From NCBI RefSeq assembly GCF_050947875.1, contig NC_134573.1:66431315-66495314 (forward strand): DNA of 64,000 nt, given 5' to 3'. Positions 26,700 through 38,272 of this stretch are shown piece after piece; positions within the stretch are counted from its first letter, which is position 1, and each line of letters opens with the position of its first letter. A model generated the notes under the pieces. It searched no databases. It was given only the letters and a program-made list of their open reading frames with translations, and was not told the origin of the DNA. The DNA is from Dermacentor variabilis. Lineage: Eukaryota; Arthropoda; Arachnida; Ixodida; Ixodidae. The position numbers and the translations under genes were made by a program.

Positions 26700-27090
26700 G
26701 GGCAGCTCGTGTTCGAATGGGTAGGGTATCGTGCTTCTGCGTTGAAGGACCAGGGTTCGATCCCAACCACAGGAACAACTTGGGTCACCGAGTGTGTAGC
26801 AATCTGTGCATGTGCTGCTCTTCGGCGAACCTCTTTCATGCCGACATTGGTCGCAGTAGATGCGGGACTTGGCAGGCACCGCTGTCCGGTGAGAATCTTC
26901 GATGCCGACTTGGAGCAGTGGGCATGTGGCAGTCGGTTTGTGCTGGCCTTCAATGAACCTCCTTGATGCCGACTTTGGCTACTAGGTGTGTGTCACCAGG
27001 TGCGCGCCGCACTTCAGTGAAGGTCATTAATGCCCACTTGGGTAACTAGGCGTGTGCCACAGGAAATCTTCGGCGCACTTTTTCGTCCCT
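26700..27090 (+). mobile_element. tRNA-like SINE head followed by a 64-bp-period tandem repeat body
   Basis: A tRNA-like head at about 26705-26775 has a box-B match (ggttcgatccc at 26755-26765) and an A-box-like 'tgggtaggg'. It is followed by diverged tandem units ending at 26845, 26909, 26973 and 27037; the last three spacings are exactly 64 bp. Each unit ends in a phrase of the type 'ttgatgccgac' and begins in the type 'ttgggtaactaggtgtgtg'. Four full units and one partial unit are visible. It is distinct from the SINE family at 16.5 kb. Confidence 0.75.
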
Positions 27091-27299
27091 CAAAGACGGA
27101 AAAAAATCTCTTAAATCTGTCCCATACTGAGCCTAATCAACCTTACGTCACGAGTGTTTGTCAAAAACAGCAACCCTGAACCTTTAGCAGGCTGCGCCAC
27201 AAATGCGCTGTGCATGTGCCACTCATCGATGACCCTCTCGCCAAGTTGGGCGCCTCAGTAGGTGCCACTGAGTGCGCGGCAGGCGAACGAGCAATTCTC
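27091..27299. other. Unrecognised sequence
   Basis: Nothing recognised. Confidence 0.4.
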
Positions 27300-27525
27300 A
27301 GCGTTCGCCGGCACCGGCTCGCCGCGCTTCTTGTCTCGGAGGCCACGTGCGGACCTCTCGGGAGTGCCAGTAGATGGCGCGGCATGCCCAGACAGAACCG
27401 GAGCCCAGTTGCTACATGACACGTTTCTAATTGGCCGCACGCACCGGAGCGCCTTGCATTTTGGAGGCCACGTGCAGGCTTCGTAGCGGCGGTGCCAGGT
27501 GGCGCGGACTATTCTTATAGGGAAG
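27300..27525. repeat. Two diverged GC-rich tandem units, about 125 bp apart
   Basis: The 13-mer 'ggaggccacgtgc' occurs at 27338-27350 and 27463-27475. It is followed each time by a 'gtgccag...tggcgcgg' phrase, giving two units of about 125 bp. The second unit is diverged in between. Confidence 0.6.
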
Positions 27526-29610
27526 CGCGGAAGAGCAGTCCCGCTGCAGGGCACGTCTTATGTGTAACTAGTTTTGGCGGTGATACTACATTGTGTCGCT
27601 ATATTCATGCAATGCGAAACGCATTACCATCCACAGTTACCGTGAGATGAGTTCTGGCTTATTTGTTTTAGGATGTTTATTAATGCGTTAATAGTAATCA
27701 TGCATATATAGGCCGACGAAGAGCTTTATAAGCCGTCATTAACCTCATTCAGCAGGGTGTGTCCAAGTTCCTTTGAAGAAACCAGTTCCCTTAAATGTGA
27801 ATTCCAGGTTAGGAATGACGTAAATGTCACCTTTGAGTAAACGTGATTACAAGCTAAAGAAATTATCCGACGAGGAAAGCTTGAAGTACGCGCACTTGTG
27901 AGAGCTCCGCGTTTCCGCGCCCTTCGCATTTACTCGATATAAATGAAAATTCGCTTCAGTGCAGACGAACAGTTATTGAGCTTCTAAGTGCTCCGAAATA
28001 GTTCTTCGAAATCACAACATAGCTATATCTGTCATATTTATTTCTCTTCTGCGTTCATTTTTCGTACTGGTTTCAACTCAGAGAAACTAATACGTACATT
28101 CTTTTCTTTTCTTTTTCCATTGTCAAAAATCAACAAACCCACTCCCGAAAAGAGAGATATAGGGGCTCCGTCTCTCCGTCAGTGATAGCGCACTCCCGAA
28201 AGACGAGAATCAGTAAAAAAGAAAAAGGAAAGGATTAGCTGGACACAATGGACAGGCTAAACGCACTTTCATATCTTTCGCTAAACAGAAAGAAAATGCA
28301 AGAGAAAATTATTACGAAGCCACGGAGACCTGTCCCTCGGAAAAAGAGCTCGACAAATGACTATGTACTTTCATAAACCCTTCTGATCCCCGGCGGGAGC
28401 TGATTTGATCTTGAGTGAGTTCTTCCAGAAGTGAGGCCTCAAGCTAGATCGCAATTGCTTTCAATTTAGACTTTCCCGAGAGACCGACAGCGCACCGATT
28501 CCTTCGACGCTCGGTAAGTTGGAAGCCGAGTGGCGTGCGCTCTGTGGTACACGGCCTTATTTCATCGGAGATTTTATATATATACCGCTTCATGAAACAC
28601 ATACGTCACCGCCAAGCAACGGGCACTGTTCGGTAACGTTGCTATACCTGTTTGTGTAACGGGGTCGACCCGTGCTCGGGATGCTCTTGCTGCTTTTTAC
28701 TTTGTGAGTCTTTGCTAGCGAGCAAGAAGTGTACGCCTCATTGACCTTCTATTATCCACCGAATGGTCAACTCTGAAAAGGCGTACGTCGGTGTCCTCTG
28801 GCACAAATGAACGTTAGTGGAAGAGGGAGACAGAGAGGAAAAAGAACATGCGCGTTGACACGGGCACTGCGAAATGGATGCGAATACGTATTAAATATAA
28901 CCGACTCAACGTGGCAAAGGAAACTTGGCCAAAGGCCAACAAGTTCGTATTTAAAGGATACCTGACCGGGCTTGGGCGTTGCAAGCCGTCAAGCTTTGCG
29001 ATTCGAAAGTCTATTGAGCCGTCTGAACCTGATGCGGTTACGTCCTGTGAATGGCTTTGCTCTTGGCTGCGTGTAGTGGCTGAGAGCTCGTACTTTCCAG
29101 CAACTGCTAAAGGGCAGTCCATTAGCTGTTGTTGCACAGCCGGGTCATAGATGGGCACCGCAGCCTCACATCGCTCGAGGACCAGCGAGTTGCCAACAGG
29201 CAGGTAGTTGGAGCTCACAGCACAAGTATAGAATGTTATGGAAATATGATTTACTCGCGCCACAGAGGGTGCGCCCACGCGAGGAAAGTCTCGTTTCTAT
29301 TATTGCTATAGAGGTGCGGGACAAAGGCAAAATGCGGGGCTCCAGCTGGCGTCACGTCGCCTGCTGCAGTTTGGCGAGGTAAATGTGTGGTGGTGTGTGT
29401 GGACTCAGCGCGGCCCATAGATAACGCGCCTATTATTGTGTCTGTAGAGTATCAAAGTGCTGAAAGGCTTCGTAGCTCATTTTCCGAGCAGACGCTGGTG
29501 GGCGTTCTGCCGCTCGAGGTAGCCACGCTTCCCGCAAGGCAGTCGAGCTTCCCACGCTTAAAGTGTTTCACGTGAGACGCACTGCGTGCCTGCAACGTCA
29601 CCGGTCGTGG
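27526..29610. other. Unrecognised sequence
   Basis: Overlapping open frames at 28814-29278 (-) and 28848-29150 (+) show no domain. No repeat family was recognised. Confidence 0.3.
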
Positions 29611-29985
29611 CAGGCGACTTCGGCGAACATTGCAACGCAGAACGTGCAAAAGAGCGCCACGCGATTGACCTCTCCATGCTTGCATTGCTCTTGCAGTCAT
29701 GTAACCGCTCTTTCTTTAAGGCGATATCATTATAGGCGAACTTCACTCACATTGGAGGTATCATTGTCGTCTGACAAAAAAAAAGTTGGTTGATTCTCTA
29801 AGCCAGTGCAATCTCAAACAGCGGCTAAAAGCCCTAGCTGTCACGAGAGGACAATGCCGAGAAAGTGGCACGTGATGCAAATGCTAGGCGTTTGAAAGAG
29901 CGACGTTTGCATGAGGAAAAGATTCGCGCGAATGTGTGCTAATGGTTAGAGCAATGGTCGGTTGTGCTGGAAGACAGAGTTTAGA
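29611..29985 (+). repeat. Interspersed repeat with coding-like composition, copy A
   Basis: Shares with 46880-47120 the phrases 'gagaaagtggcacgtga' and 'taggcgaacttc.c.cacatt'. In one frame the first part reads as a charged helix (EKVARDANARRLKERR) and the other copy reads EKVARDAVARGFEERL, suggesting a common protein-coding ancestor. The parent element is unknown. Confidence 0.5.
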
Positions 29986-32900
29986 TTTCACCTCCTGTCG
30001 CGTATTACTTTACAGTATTAAGCAAACATCACCCGCTTTTTGAGATTTGTCACAGGAAACACGAGGTGCGTAATGCTCGCGACAAACGCAATGTGTGCAC
30101 AAATTATGAAGTGTTTAAAAGACACGAGGTATATAGAAAGATCAAGTGGATAAATGGGAGCGTTCGAGGTCGCATCTGTCGAGAGGTCGCAATCTTAGGA
30201 CCTACAGAGTTAGCGGAGCTAAGTACTGGCCTAGTTGTTTTTAAAGATATTTTCACTATCTAGGATTTGTCTTATCTAGGATTTAGGGAGAGCCTGTTCT
30301 ACGTGTGGCCGAATTCCCCACGTTTTACATTGTATGAAAAGGAACCAGAAGAATCCAAGCAACAAAAGGAGGAACAAAGAGGACGCATAGCCCGGACGTA
30401 GACGCGACGCGGTATCTCGGCGCCATTTTGGGAGAACGCAGGGAAGCAAAGGCGCTTGTGGGCGCTAATCGAGGGAAAGGGAGAGTATGCCGATATTGGC
30501 AGTGAGGCTCGCCTTCTGGGAGCATGCATGTTTCAATTGCTCCTATCTCTTCTATAATGATAAACCAGTTTGAAAAATGGCGGCGGTAAAACGCCTCCCA
30601 GACGTCAATTTACAAGTTCCGGTTTCTAAGCAAAATTTACAGTGGGTGCCTGGTGAGAGGCCCTTTAATGTTTCCCACGTCGCGGTAAGATCCACGTATT
30701 TAAGCGAAGAACTACAGCTGTAAACGAAGCCTTTTATCGTCGACTCGGTCCCTAAAATCAAATTTGAGAGGAGGCCAAGGAGCGATGGCCAAACAGTTTT
30801 TGATTGCGGAAGTCTTGTAAAAAAAGAAACTGCGCATTTATTTGTTGGCTGGGAAGAAAACATGGATGCATATCGGTGGAAATTAAGCCACACCTTCCTC
30901 CTTGTGAACGCCTCGGCCAAGTTGCCGCATCGGTATGCCAGTGAGACGTAACGCATTTTTACAGTGTTTTCGTGCATTGAAGTCCTTAATGTGCATAATC
31001 ATTTCTCAAAACATCATGCCCCCAGCCTGGTTCCTTCGGAATGCGATCTGTTATTAATTGGTCTCTGTGAAGAGAGTTAGAAAATATCAAATAAAGTAAT
31101 GATTCTCATAATGAAGCTTGCAACTAAATACACGAATGCTTAATTTTCGGCAAACAATCAACCGTGCTCCACGTTAGTCGCTACAAAGGGAGCATTATTT
31201 AACGAAGCATATGCGCCTAAATAGAAGATATGAATTATAGAACATAAGAAAAAGATAAAAAACAAGGAGGTGGAGGAAAGGCGATAGAGGGACTTCCCGC
31301 ACCTACCAGGACTAGGCGCACACGAGAGGGGGCGCAACACTCCCTACTGCAGATGACCGTGCAGCCCGGTGCACTTACCTGTGTGCTAGCGCGCGAAACA
31401 CTTTAATTTGGTCATTCATTTTCTTACGCCGGCAACGGTTGTGGCCCCAGTCAAAGAACTTCCACCTCTGAAAAATTTCCTACCAGTTTAAGGGTGTTCT
31501 GAATCCACAGAAGACCACGAAAACTATAAGCGAATGGAATATTGCATTTAAAAAGAAAACGTAGGTTTTATCAATGGTTTATATGGCGAAGTCAAAAGCA
31601 GAACGTCCCAACCGAACGCCGTAATAATACCTGGAATGGTCTAAATTTTACTTCAACAACGTGAAAAAAAATATAAAAAGGAACCTTTTTAGCTAAGAGA
31701 AAACGTCAAGAAATGGTTAAGAGAGAACGCACAGGCATTGGTTAAGGGCGCCAAGATCAAGTGCAGGTCGTTTTAATCCGGAAGGGTAATACACACATAC
31801 TGAAAACAAAGCATTTTAGCCCAAGAAGTTCCTGTTTCGGCATTGTTTCTGCTCAAAGCCGGCAAAGGCTTTTGAAAAAGCACGAACAACGAAGAAACAA
31901 AGCCAAGCTTGGTTTACTGGTGAGCTTATTGCAGCTCGAAATGAACACTCCGCCTTTGCGCGTTCAGCTATCTCGTGCACCCGGACCTCCAACTTTTATA
32001 CGCGACGCTCACCATTTGAAATATAGTTAGCATTTGTGCGCCCTTCCTCCTTCTTTTTGTGCACGCCCACTGGCTGTACAATTTATCTTGCCTACGCGCA
32101 TTTAATCAGCATAATATTAGGTATGCACGTGCCTTCTCCTTCCGTAACCGCCAAACCTGAAGCTCGACAGTAGCCAAGTCGCTTGTATAGAGATGTAAAA
32201 TAAAGGGATACAAGAGAGAGAGAGAGAGACCGGAACTAAGATGTCCAAATACCATGCGGGAATAAAATTCTCCTTCGGCCTTTCCTGCCCATTCTGTGTT
32301 GCCGTTCGCTTTTGGCAATTTCACGCAAACTGTGCTCTATTCGGCCCTTCTTTATTCACCGCCTTAACCGTTGCCGGACGCGAGAACGCTGTGCTCGGCT
32401 CGCGTGTCTACGCCAGGAAGCGAGAAGGGAACACAGTTATGAGTTCACGAATAAAACGGGTTATTGCTCTAGCCGTAGAGAGGGATTTTCCCGCCGACTT
32501 CCGGGTCGGGTACCGGAAATAAAAAAAAAAAAGAAATGGCCGAAGCCAGACGAGCAGTCCTTCCGCACCCAGAGCCGGCGTACCGAGAAACTCCGGGCCG
32601 TTTCTGTATCCGGCCGTCGCCTTTCTGCGCGGGTTGCCACCTGAAGCCAGTGCGTGCGTTTGCTTTGGTTTTCCTTCTCTCTGTTTGAGCGAGTAGTGTG
32701 CATTGGTTTAAGATGTGGTGAGCGCCCAGTGTGAAGGCAATAGCAATTTAGTGCGCGAAAGAAGATGCCTACATGCTGTCGAGAATACCTCCTGCGTGTG
32801 CGAAATGCATCTATATCAGTGTTGATTGATCCGTAATGTAATTCTGTGGAGGCCATCAGCCTTATGTTGTACGCATTACCTTTATTTTCTTTAGAAAAGG

Positions 32901-33100
32901 GCCAATAGGCCATTCGCGGGGATGTCTAGAACGAAACTTCAAGCTTTGCAAGCTGTGCCTCCAGAAATCCATGCCGTGCGTTTAGAATTAGGCATTGTTC
33001 ACACGCTGGAAAGCTTATTCGAAGCTTGTGAGGATAACCTAAGTCACTACGCGTCCAATATTACTTTTGGCCAGGTCCGGCAAGAAGGTGCAAAAGCTCT
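29986..33100. other. Unrecognised sequence
   Basis: It holds a GA run at 32213-32230 and an A run at 32520-32532. An open frame at 32922-33179 (+) begins non-repetitively (about 60 residues) before entering a CA/CG-rich tract; no domain was recognised. Confidence 0.3.
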
Positions 33101-33154
33101 GTGTATGGGTACGTGCGCGTGCGCGCGCGCGCTCACGCGCACGTACCCACACAC
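33101..33154. repeat. Hairpin with alternating purine-pyrimidine core (Z-DNA candidate)
   Basis: Arms 33101-33121 and 33134-33154 pair with one mismatch. The stretch 33113-33132 is an unbroken alternating GC/GT tract. Downstream, a 'cgtacccacacacac.gaaca' phrase is repeated twice within about 60 bp. Confidence 0.8.
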
Positions 33155-34699
33155 ACGGAACAAACGTACGTACACGTAAACACACACACGTACACACGTA
33201 CCCACACACACAGAACAAACGGGAACTAAACGTAATGGTAGTCTGCCAAAGCGCCAATTGAACCTTTCGTAATCACTTGCCCTCAGGTCGTACCAAACTT
33301 ACCGACTTTATAATGGGGTTTCTTAGCAAGACGAAAGAATGCTGCATAGTTGTCATTGTAAATCGAGAAATCAGTGCTTAGAGTGCACGATGAACGATGA
33401 GCTTAATGCTTCCAACCTCCCGTTAATTCTAAGTACGCACAAGCCCCTTAGAATGGCTTGGTCGCTTACGGTTTTGAAAGAATTAGGGCGCAAAGTATTC
33501 GCCCGATTATATATGCTAACAAAACTTAACAGAGCTTTTTTTGTATTTTACTAAAGCATAATATCGCGGGGAAAGTAGGTTCCAGAAGAGCCGGCGCTCG
33601 ATGCTCAGAGAGCCGCATTATACTGAACACCTTCATGCGTTATGCAAATCGTGAAAGTGGCGTCCGCCGCAATCACATTGCACATTTGTTTCCGGCAGCA
33701 GTCTTCCGCTGCGATTGAAGCGTATTCGCGTGATCGGCATTGTCAAACAGTGAGGAAGCTGGGTCAACTTTTTTGGTACGTTGCGCCTGTACGCTATCGT
33801 AAAATACGTGGCAAATAGGTAGAGGGGAAACTGTTGCAGTGGAAGTCACGTTGAGTGGGGTAACGTCTTTACTAGCGCATCTGCTCCGCAGCACTGGCCT
33901 CTTCCAACTGCGCTGGTCAGTGCTTGATTCCCGAGAGTAGCTGGTCACTATAGTACGCGTGCTGGCTGGCCGTTACGAAGTCGGGTACCAACAACGTTCA
34001 CCATAGCGCGTGTGCTATTGCTTAATACGTAAAACAATGTTTACAGCGCCAAGGAAGACAGCGAACGAGGACGACATACACAGCACGGACACTGTATTTC
34101 ATGATTGCGACAAAAATGATTTTAAAGAGGGCCCATTAATTGGGCCCATAGTGGCTATTATATTACAAAGCTTTCTTGGCAAACTCTCACAGACTTTCAT
34201 GACTTTGACTATGAGCTTAGCCGAATATGCGACGTGCCGAACGCCGCAAAGCACGTGCGCGCGCCATTTTCCGCTAGGCCACGGACGCAAAAATAAGCTG
34301 GGAAATCGCTGGTCAGCCTTAACGCCTTTCGCGTCGTGCTAAGCATCCCCATATCGCCGTCATTCTTCTCCCGACAACCACAGCCTCTGTCATTCGCCCC
34401 ATCACTGCGTAGATGTCTAGCAGTGTGTATTCGCATCAACTGCTGCTCACGTTGCGGTTTACATTTGGGAACGGTGTAGCGCACAAACATTGTATCGCAG
34501 TAATGTTCTGGCCGGTACGGTGCGTAGACGTGAATTTCGCATGAGAGCACGCGTTGCTTAGATTACAGTAAAGGCAGTTGGAGGCATCGCATTTAGCTTT
34601 GTGGCATTGGAGTAACCGCTTCATGAAAGATTCCCTTGACAGAGGTTCCAACATGCCTGCTTGATTGGCGCACTATCTTTGTTTACTGTTGTAGGCGAT
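33155..34699. other. Unrecognised sequence after CA-rich tract
   Basis: CA/GTA-rich to about 33220. Frames at 34010-34342 (+) and 34209-34550 (-) show no domain. Confidence 0.3.
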
Positions 34700-35183
34700 T
34701 CTCATTATTACTTATACAACGAATGAGCAAAACGAGAACAAGGTGAAAGCGGGAGCCAACGTTTCGACAAGTGGACTTGTCTTCTTCAAGGCGACGTATG
34801 CTTTGCTCGGCACAGTATAGACAGGTTTCTTCTAAAGAGGAGAGGGGGTAAGGTGGGTGGATGCGGCAACGAGCGAAGGTGTGTCAAAGGCGAGGGTGTC
34901 GAATTGAGAATAAAGGAGTGCTATGGCACAAGGCCGGAGACACGGCCGTCTGTCAGCCCGCAGGTCAACGGCGTACACAGCACCCCCCTATTACCTGCTG
35001 CGCTGGTGGCCGTGGGCTACGGTGTCTCAGAGAGAGAGGAGCGGCAGGAACTGATGATCGTGAAAACAATAATTCTAAAAGAAAATACTGAAATAGTATA
35101 AATGAATAAACAAACAAAAAGAAAAAAAGACGGAAACAAAGGAGAACAAAAAAAAAACACCAAGCAACCAAACTATGTGTGGT

Positions 35184-35187
<4 letters not shown>

Positions 35188-35254
<67 letters not shown>
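35188..35254. repeat. (TA)n array inside the Penelope-like fragment
   Basis: About 33 TA units between the nuclease core and the C-terminal tail. Confidence 0.95.
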
Positions 35255-35871
35255 CTTGCAATTTAGCATAGCGAATAGGATCGACAGCTCCCTTTGAAAC
35301 GCCTATGCCTATTGCTGGCAATGGCTTAAACTTATGGATAAGGTATGACTCTCTGTATTTTCTTTTTTGTTCAGAACGGAAATCTCACTGTACGATATAG
35401 AGTTTAAGTTCATCAAAGTTATGACCTGGTTGGCTGGAAGGCGCGGCGACGGTTTTGGGAAGCTTTTTAGCTTTGTCCGCGCGATATCCGTTTAATCTGA
35501 CCTACATTGATTGTCCCGTTTCACCGAACAGAAGGAACATTCAAGCATATATATTACATCCGAACTTGTACAAGCAGAGCTAGTTTTGACTTCGTGTGTA
35601 GAACTATTTGAAGTGCTTTTAATTTTAATGCCACTTTGAAGTTGCCTGCATGTTTTGCACCTGAGGCTATTATTACGGGATGATGATGTCGGCTGACTTT
35701 TGCGTGCACTAACGTGTCTTTAAACTTCCTGTTGCGGCGATAGGTAACCCTTGGTACATCCGAGAGCGCTTTTCTCAGACGCTCGTTACTTGATAATATT
35801 GAGTGGTATTTTCGTGGAATGTTATTTAAGTTTGGGAGTGGATTAGAATATTTTATCATAAGGGCTGGTTG

Positions 35872-35872
35872 A

Positions 35873-35911
<39 letters not shown>

Positions 35912-35914
35912 ATA
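35872..35914. repeat. (AAAT)n array
   Basis: About ten tetranucleotide units within the minus-strand Penelope-like fragment; possibly the tail of another insertion. Confidence 0.9.
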
Positions 35915-35990
35915 GAAATTTCGAAGCAAATTGAAGTGGCGTCGTTTTGTATTCTGTTTTTCTGAAGTTTCGAGTTATCGCAAATCGGCA

Positions 35991-36479
35991 AATCAAGCGC
36001 ATCATATCATTATCTCATCTACCTTCTCGGGGATGATTAAGAAGTGACTGAGAGATTGGCGCACGCGCTGCGTCCCTCATTTTATTGTTCTTGAACTTGC
36101 GCAACCATGTCGAACACCGACGTGGAACGTATTACCGAGTACAGTACAATGCGCTTTCGCGATAGCCGAAAGGTCTCTCTCCTTTACTAACTGTTTTAAT
36201 CTACGAGCTGCTTTATGAATATTAGGCAAGAATCACTTCAGCGCGTTAAGCGACCTTTGCGCGCTTCTAAATTGCTTAAATAGACGCGACCTAATATCTG
36301 TTAATCTTGTATTACATCTGACAGCGAATTAAGCACATTATCGTGCAAATTAGATGGTAAACGTTCACTCTGTGCGGACTTATTCGTAGGCGCACAAACT
36401 ATGCTTCATAGACTCCGGGTAGGTGTTAAAAAAATTAAAATGTTCGGTTATACGCCCGTTAACCTATTTTACTTCTGAT
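35991..36479. other. Unrecognised sequence
   Basis: Nothing recognised. Confidence 0.4.
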
Positions 36480-36607
36480 ATCTGTGTTTTTATAATACGA
36501 CAATTGGTTGCCAGGCGGCGCTATGTGGTCGCCTTCCTTTTCTGCGCCTTGGTCTCGTTGAAATGGCCCAGTCATGAATCAATGAATGAATGAATCAATC
36601 AATAGCC
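36480..36607 (+). mobile_element. LINE 3' UTR fragment with (AATGA)/(ATCA) tail
   Basis: The phrase 'ggttgccaggcggcgctatg' then 'ctcgttgaaatggcccagtc' ends in 'aatcaatgaatgaatgaatc' at 36577-36604. It has the look of a CR1-like LINE 3' end with a simple-repeat tail. No ORF part is visible. Confidence 0.45.
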
Positions 36608-38128
36608 TAACTTCCTAACAATCGTATGGCTTAATGAATTGGCCCAACTGCACTTGCATCGCGGCTTCAACTCACATAGTCTTGCTTTTGGTTTCGGGAA
36701 AAATAACGCTAATAGTGTTCAACAGTAATAGCGCTTAAGCAATTTGTATAGGAACTGCGACTTTTTTCAGGCACTCGGTGATTATATGTGCATGTAACAA
36801 AATTACTTTTCTAAACTATTTCTTGCAGCCTATGTTGAATAATAATGTGCTTGTCACATTGCGATTTTTCATGTTATCCTCTCTATCGTGTAGCTGCTTT
36901 GCTTCCCGGGATGCACGGGCGAGTCAATTTTGTACGGATGTTTTAGAAAACTTGAAATAAAACAAATACGTAAATAAACACGGAAATAAAGAATGTAGGA
37001 AACTGAAGTTCTCGGTGATCTGTACGCGAGAAATTCTAACTTGTTCACTCTCTACAGCAACCATCCTTGCTCCTATAGCTTCCAAAACACTTTTTTGTAT
37101 GTCGCATAGATCTGATGCACCTCTTCCTTCGCATCTTCCCACCTCCAAACGTTATATCTTGTCGCGGATAATTGATTGAGTTGAAGCGAACTGCATTTTC
37201 TTTCACGCCCAAGTGACCAGGACACTCGCTTTCGCTGCTTGTGCGACTGCATTGACGAGGCCCATGCATTTTCTCCACTCGATGTTTGAATGTCGCTCTT
37301 GTACTGTACTTCCAGAGCCCAGGAAGGGGTGAGAGTGCTTTACGTTCACGAACGATTAGAAGACAAATTTCGCAAACAGAAAAGGCAGATGAGGGGAATG
37401 ATATGGACGGAAAGAAGATAACAACTTTGTCTTCCAAATTTCCGAAAAGGTGTGCAGCGCTAATCCGGCAACGGCAGCAGCGCTACTGGACTTCGAATTG
37501 CCTGCGCAGTAGCTTCACCGGCGTGCGCTGCGCGCTCGGCTTGATTAATGGCCGACGAAGCGAGCCAACTCAGCCGCTTTGTGCACTGCTGGTCACGGCA
37601 GGTGGCAAAAAAATTCAAAGCGGAGAGCCGAAGCGCGTTCCAGCCGAAACTTATGGATTTAGCGATTCCATGCAAACATCTGAACATAATTTGGAGGAAC
37701 GGAAAGCGTTCTCTCAACGCTCGTAGAATTGATGGCTCTTTCTTACACGCTTGCAATGGCACTAGCATGTTCCTTTCAGCACCTAACCTTATTACTGGCG
37801 CGCTCACTGCTATTTGTTCACTCTGTCCCTTTTTCTATTTCTTTATCACGAGTATTGTCGATACTACTGCTTATTAAATGATAAGATACTACAGGAAAGT
37901 AGGCCACCGAAAGTTCCGCTGTCCGAATCATCGAAAATAAGCCCCAGCGCCTAAATAATGCTTTAAGGGAAAAAGAATCCACAGACTGAAGAACAAACTC
38001 GCCCAAAAATAAAGCTTTGATAGCGATATTAAGGTATTAGACAGCTAACGAAGTAAGGTTCGTAGTTTTGTCGGTAGCGTCATTTGCAGTTAAAAGTGTT
38101 TGCAAAATAAATTACCATGAATTGGGCA
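36608..38128. other. Unrecognised sequence
   Basis: Overlapping frames at 37045-37877 on both strands have no recognisable domain. Confidence 0.35.
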
Positions 38129-38157
38129 ACGCGCGCACAGTTTACCTGTGCGCGCGT
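38129..38157. repeat. Perfect 12-bp GC-rich hairpin
   Basis: Arms 38129-38140 (acgcgcgcacag) and 38146-38157 pair exactly around a five-base loop, directly before a long direct repeat. Confidence 0.8.
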
Positions 38158-38272
38158 GCCCTGTAGTACCCGCACAAGCTCTCCATGACGTCAGAGAGCT
38201 TCACGGCATCTGCTCGGATTTAGTTAATTTCTTTCTAGAACGGCTCTCACTCGATGACAGTGAACATTGGCT
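38157..38272 (+). repeat. Direct repeat, copy 1
   Basis: Matches 39443-39545 ('tgccctgtagtacccgcaca' start; 'ttagttaatttctttct' near the end) with about seven mismatches over the first 80 bp, then a short gap and 'gacagtg.acattg'. Confidence 0.75.

Larger units (their letters stand above)
34700..35990 (-). pseudogene. Penelope-like element, GIY-YIG half, broken
   Basis: Reading the minus strand from 35990 downward, the family blocks appear in order. First 'YSNPLPNLNNIPRKYHSIL', then 'LRKALSDVPRVTYRRNRKFK' (about 35850-35730). Next 'VIYMLECSFC' and 'GQSM' at the start of the nuclease core (about 35555-35500), 'VRLNGYRADKAKKLPK', 'QPGHNFDELKL' (about 35410), 'YRESYLIHKFK' (about 35345) and 'KGAVDPIRYAK' (about 35285). 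A TA array (35188-35254) interrupts it. Its C-terminal tail follows at 34830-34720 (EEDKSTCRNVGSRFHLVLVLL). Several stops and frameshifts are present, and an AATA array sits in the N-terminal part. The reverse transcriptase region is not visible. Family assignment is firm; the element is dead. Confidence 0.8.

Noticed and set aside
29940..30000. tRNA-like sequence with an A-box-like 'taatggttagagcaatgg'
   Set aside because: No convincing box B or cloverleaf; too degenerate to call a SINE head.
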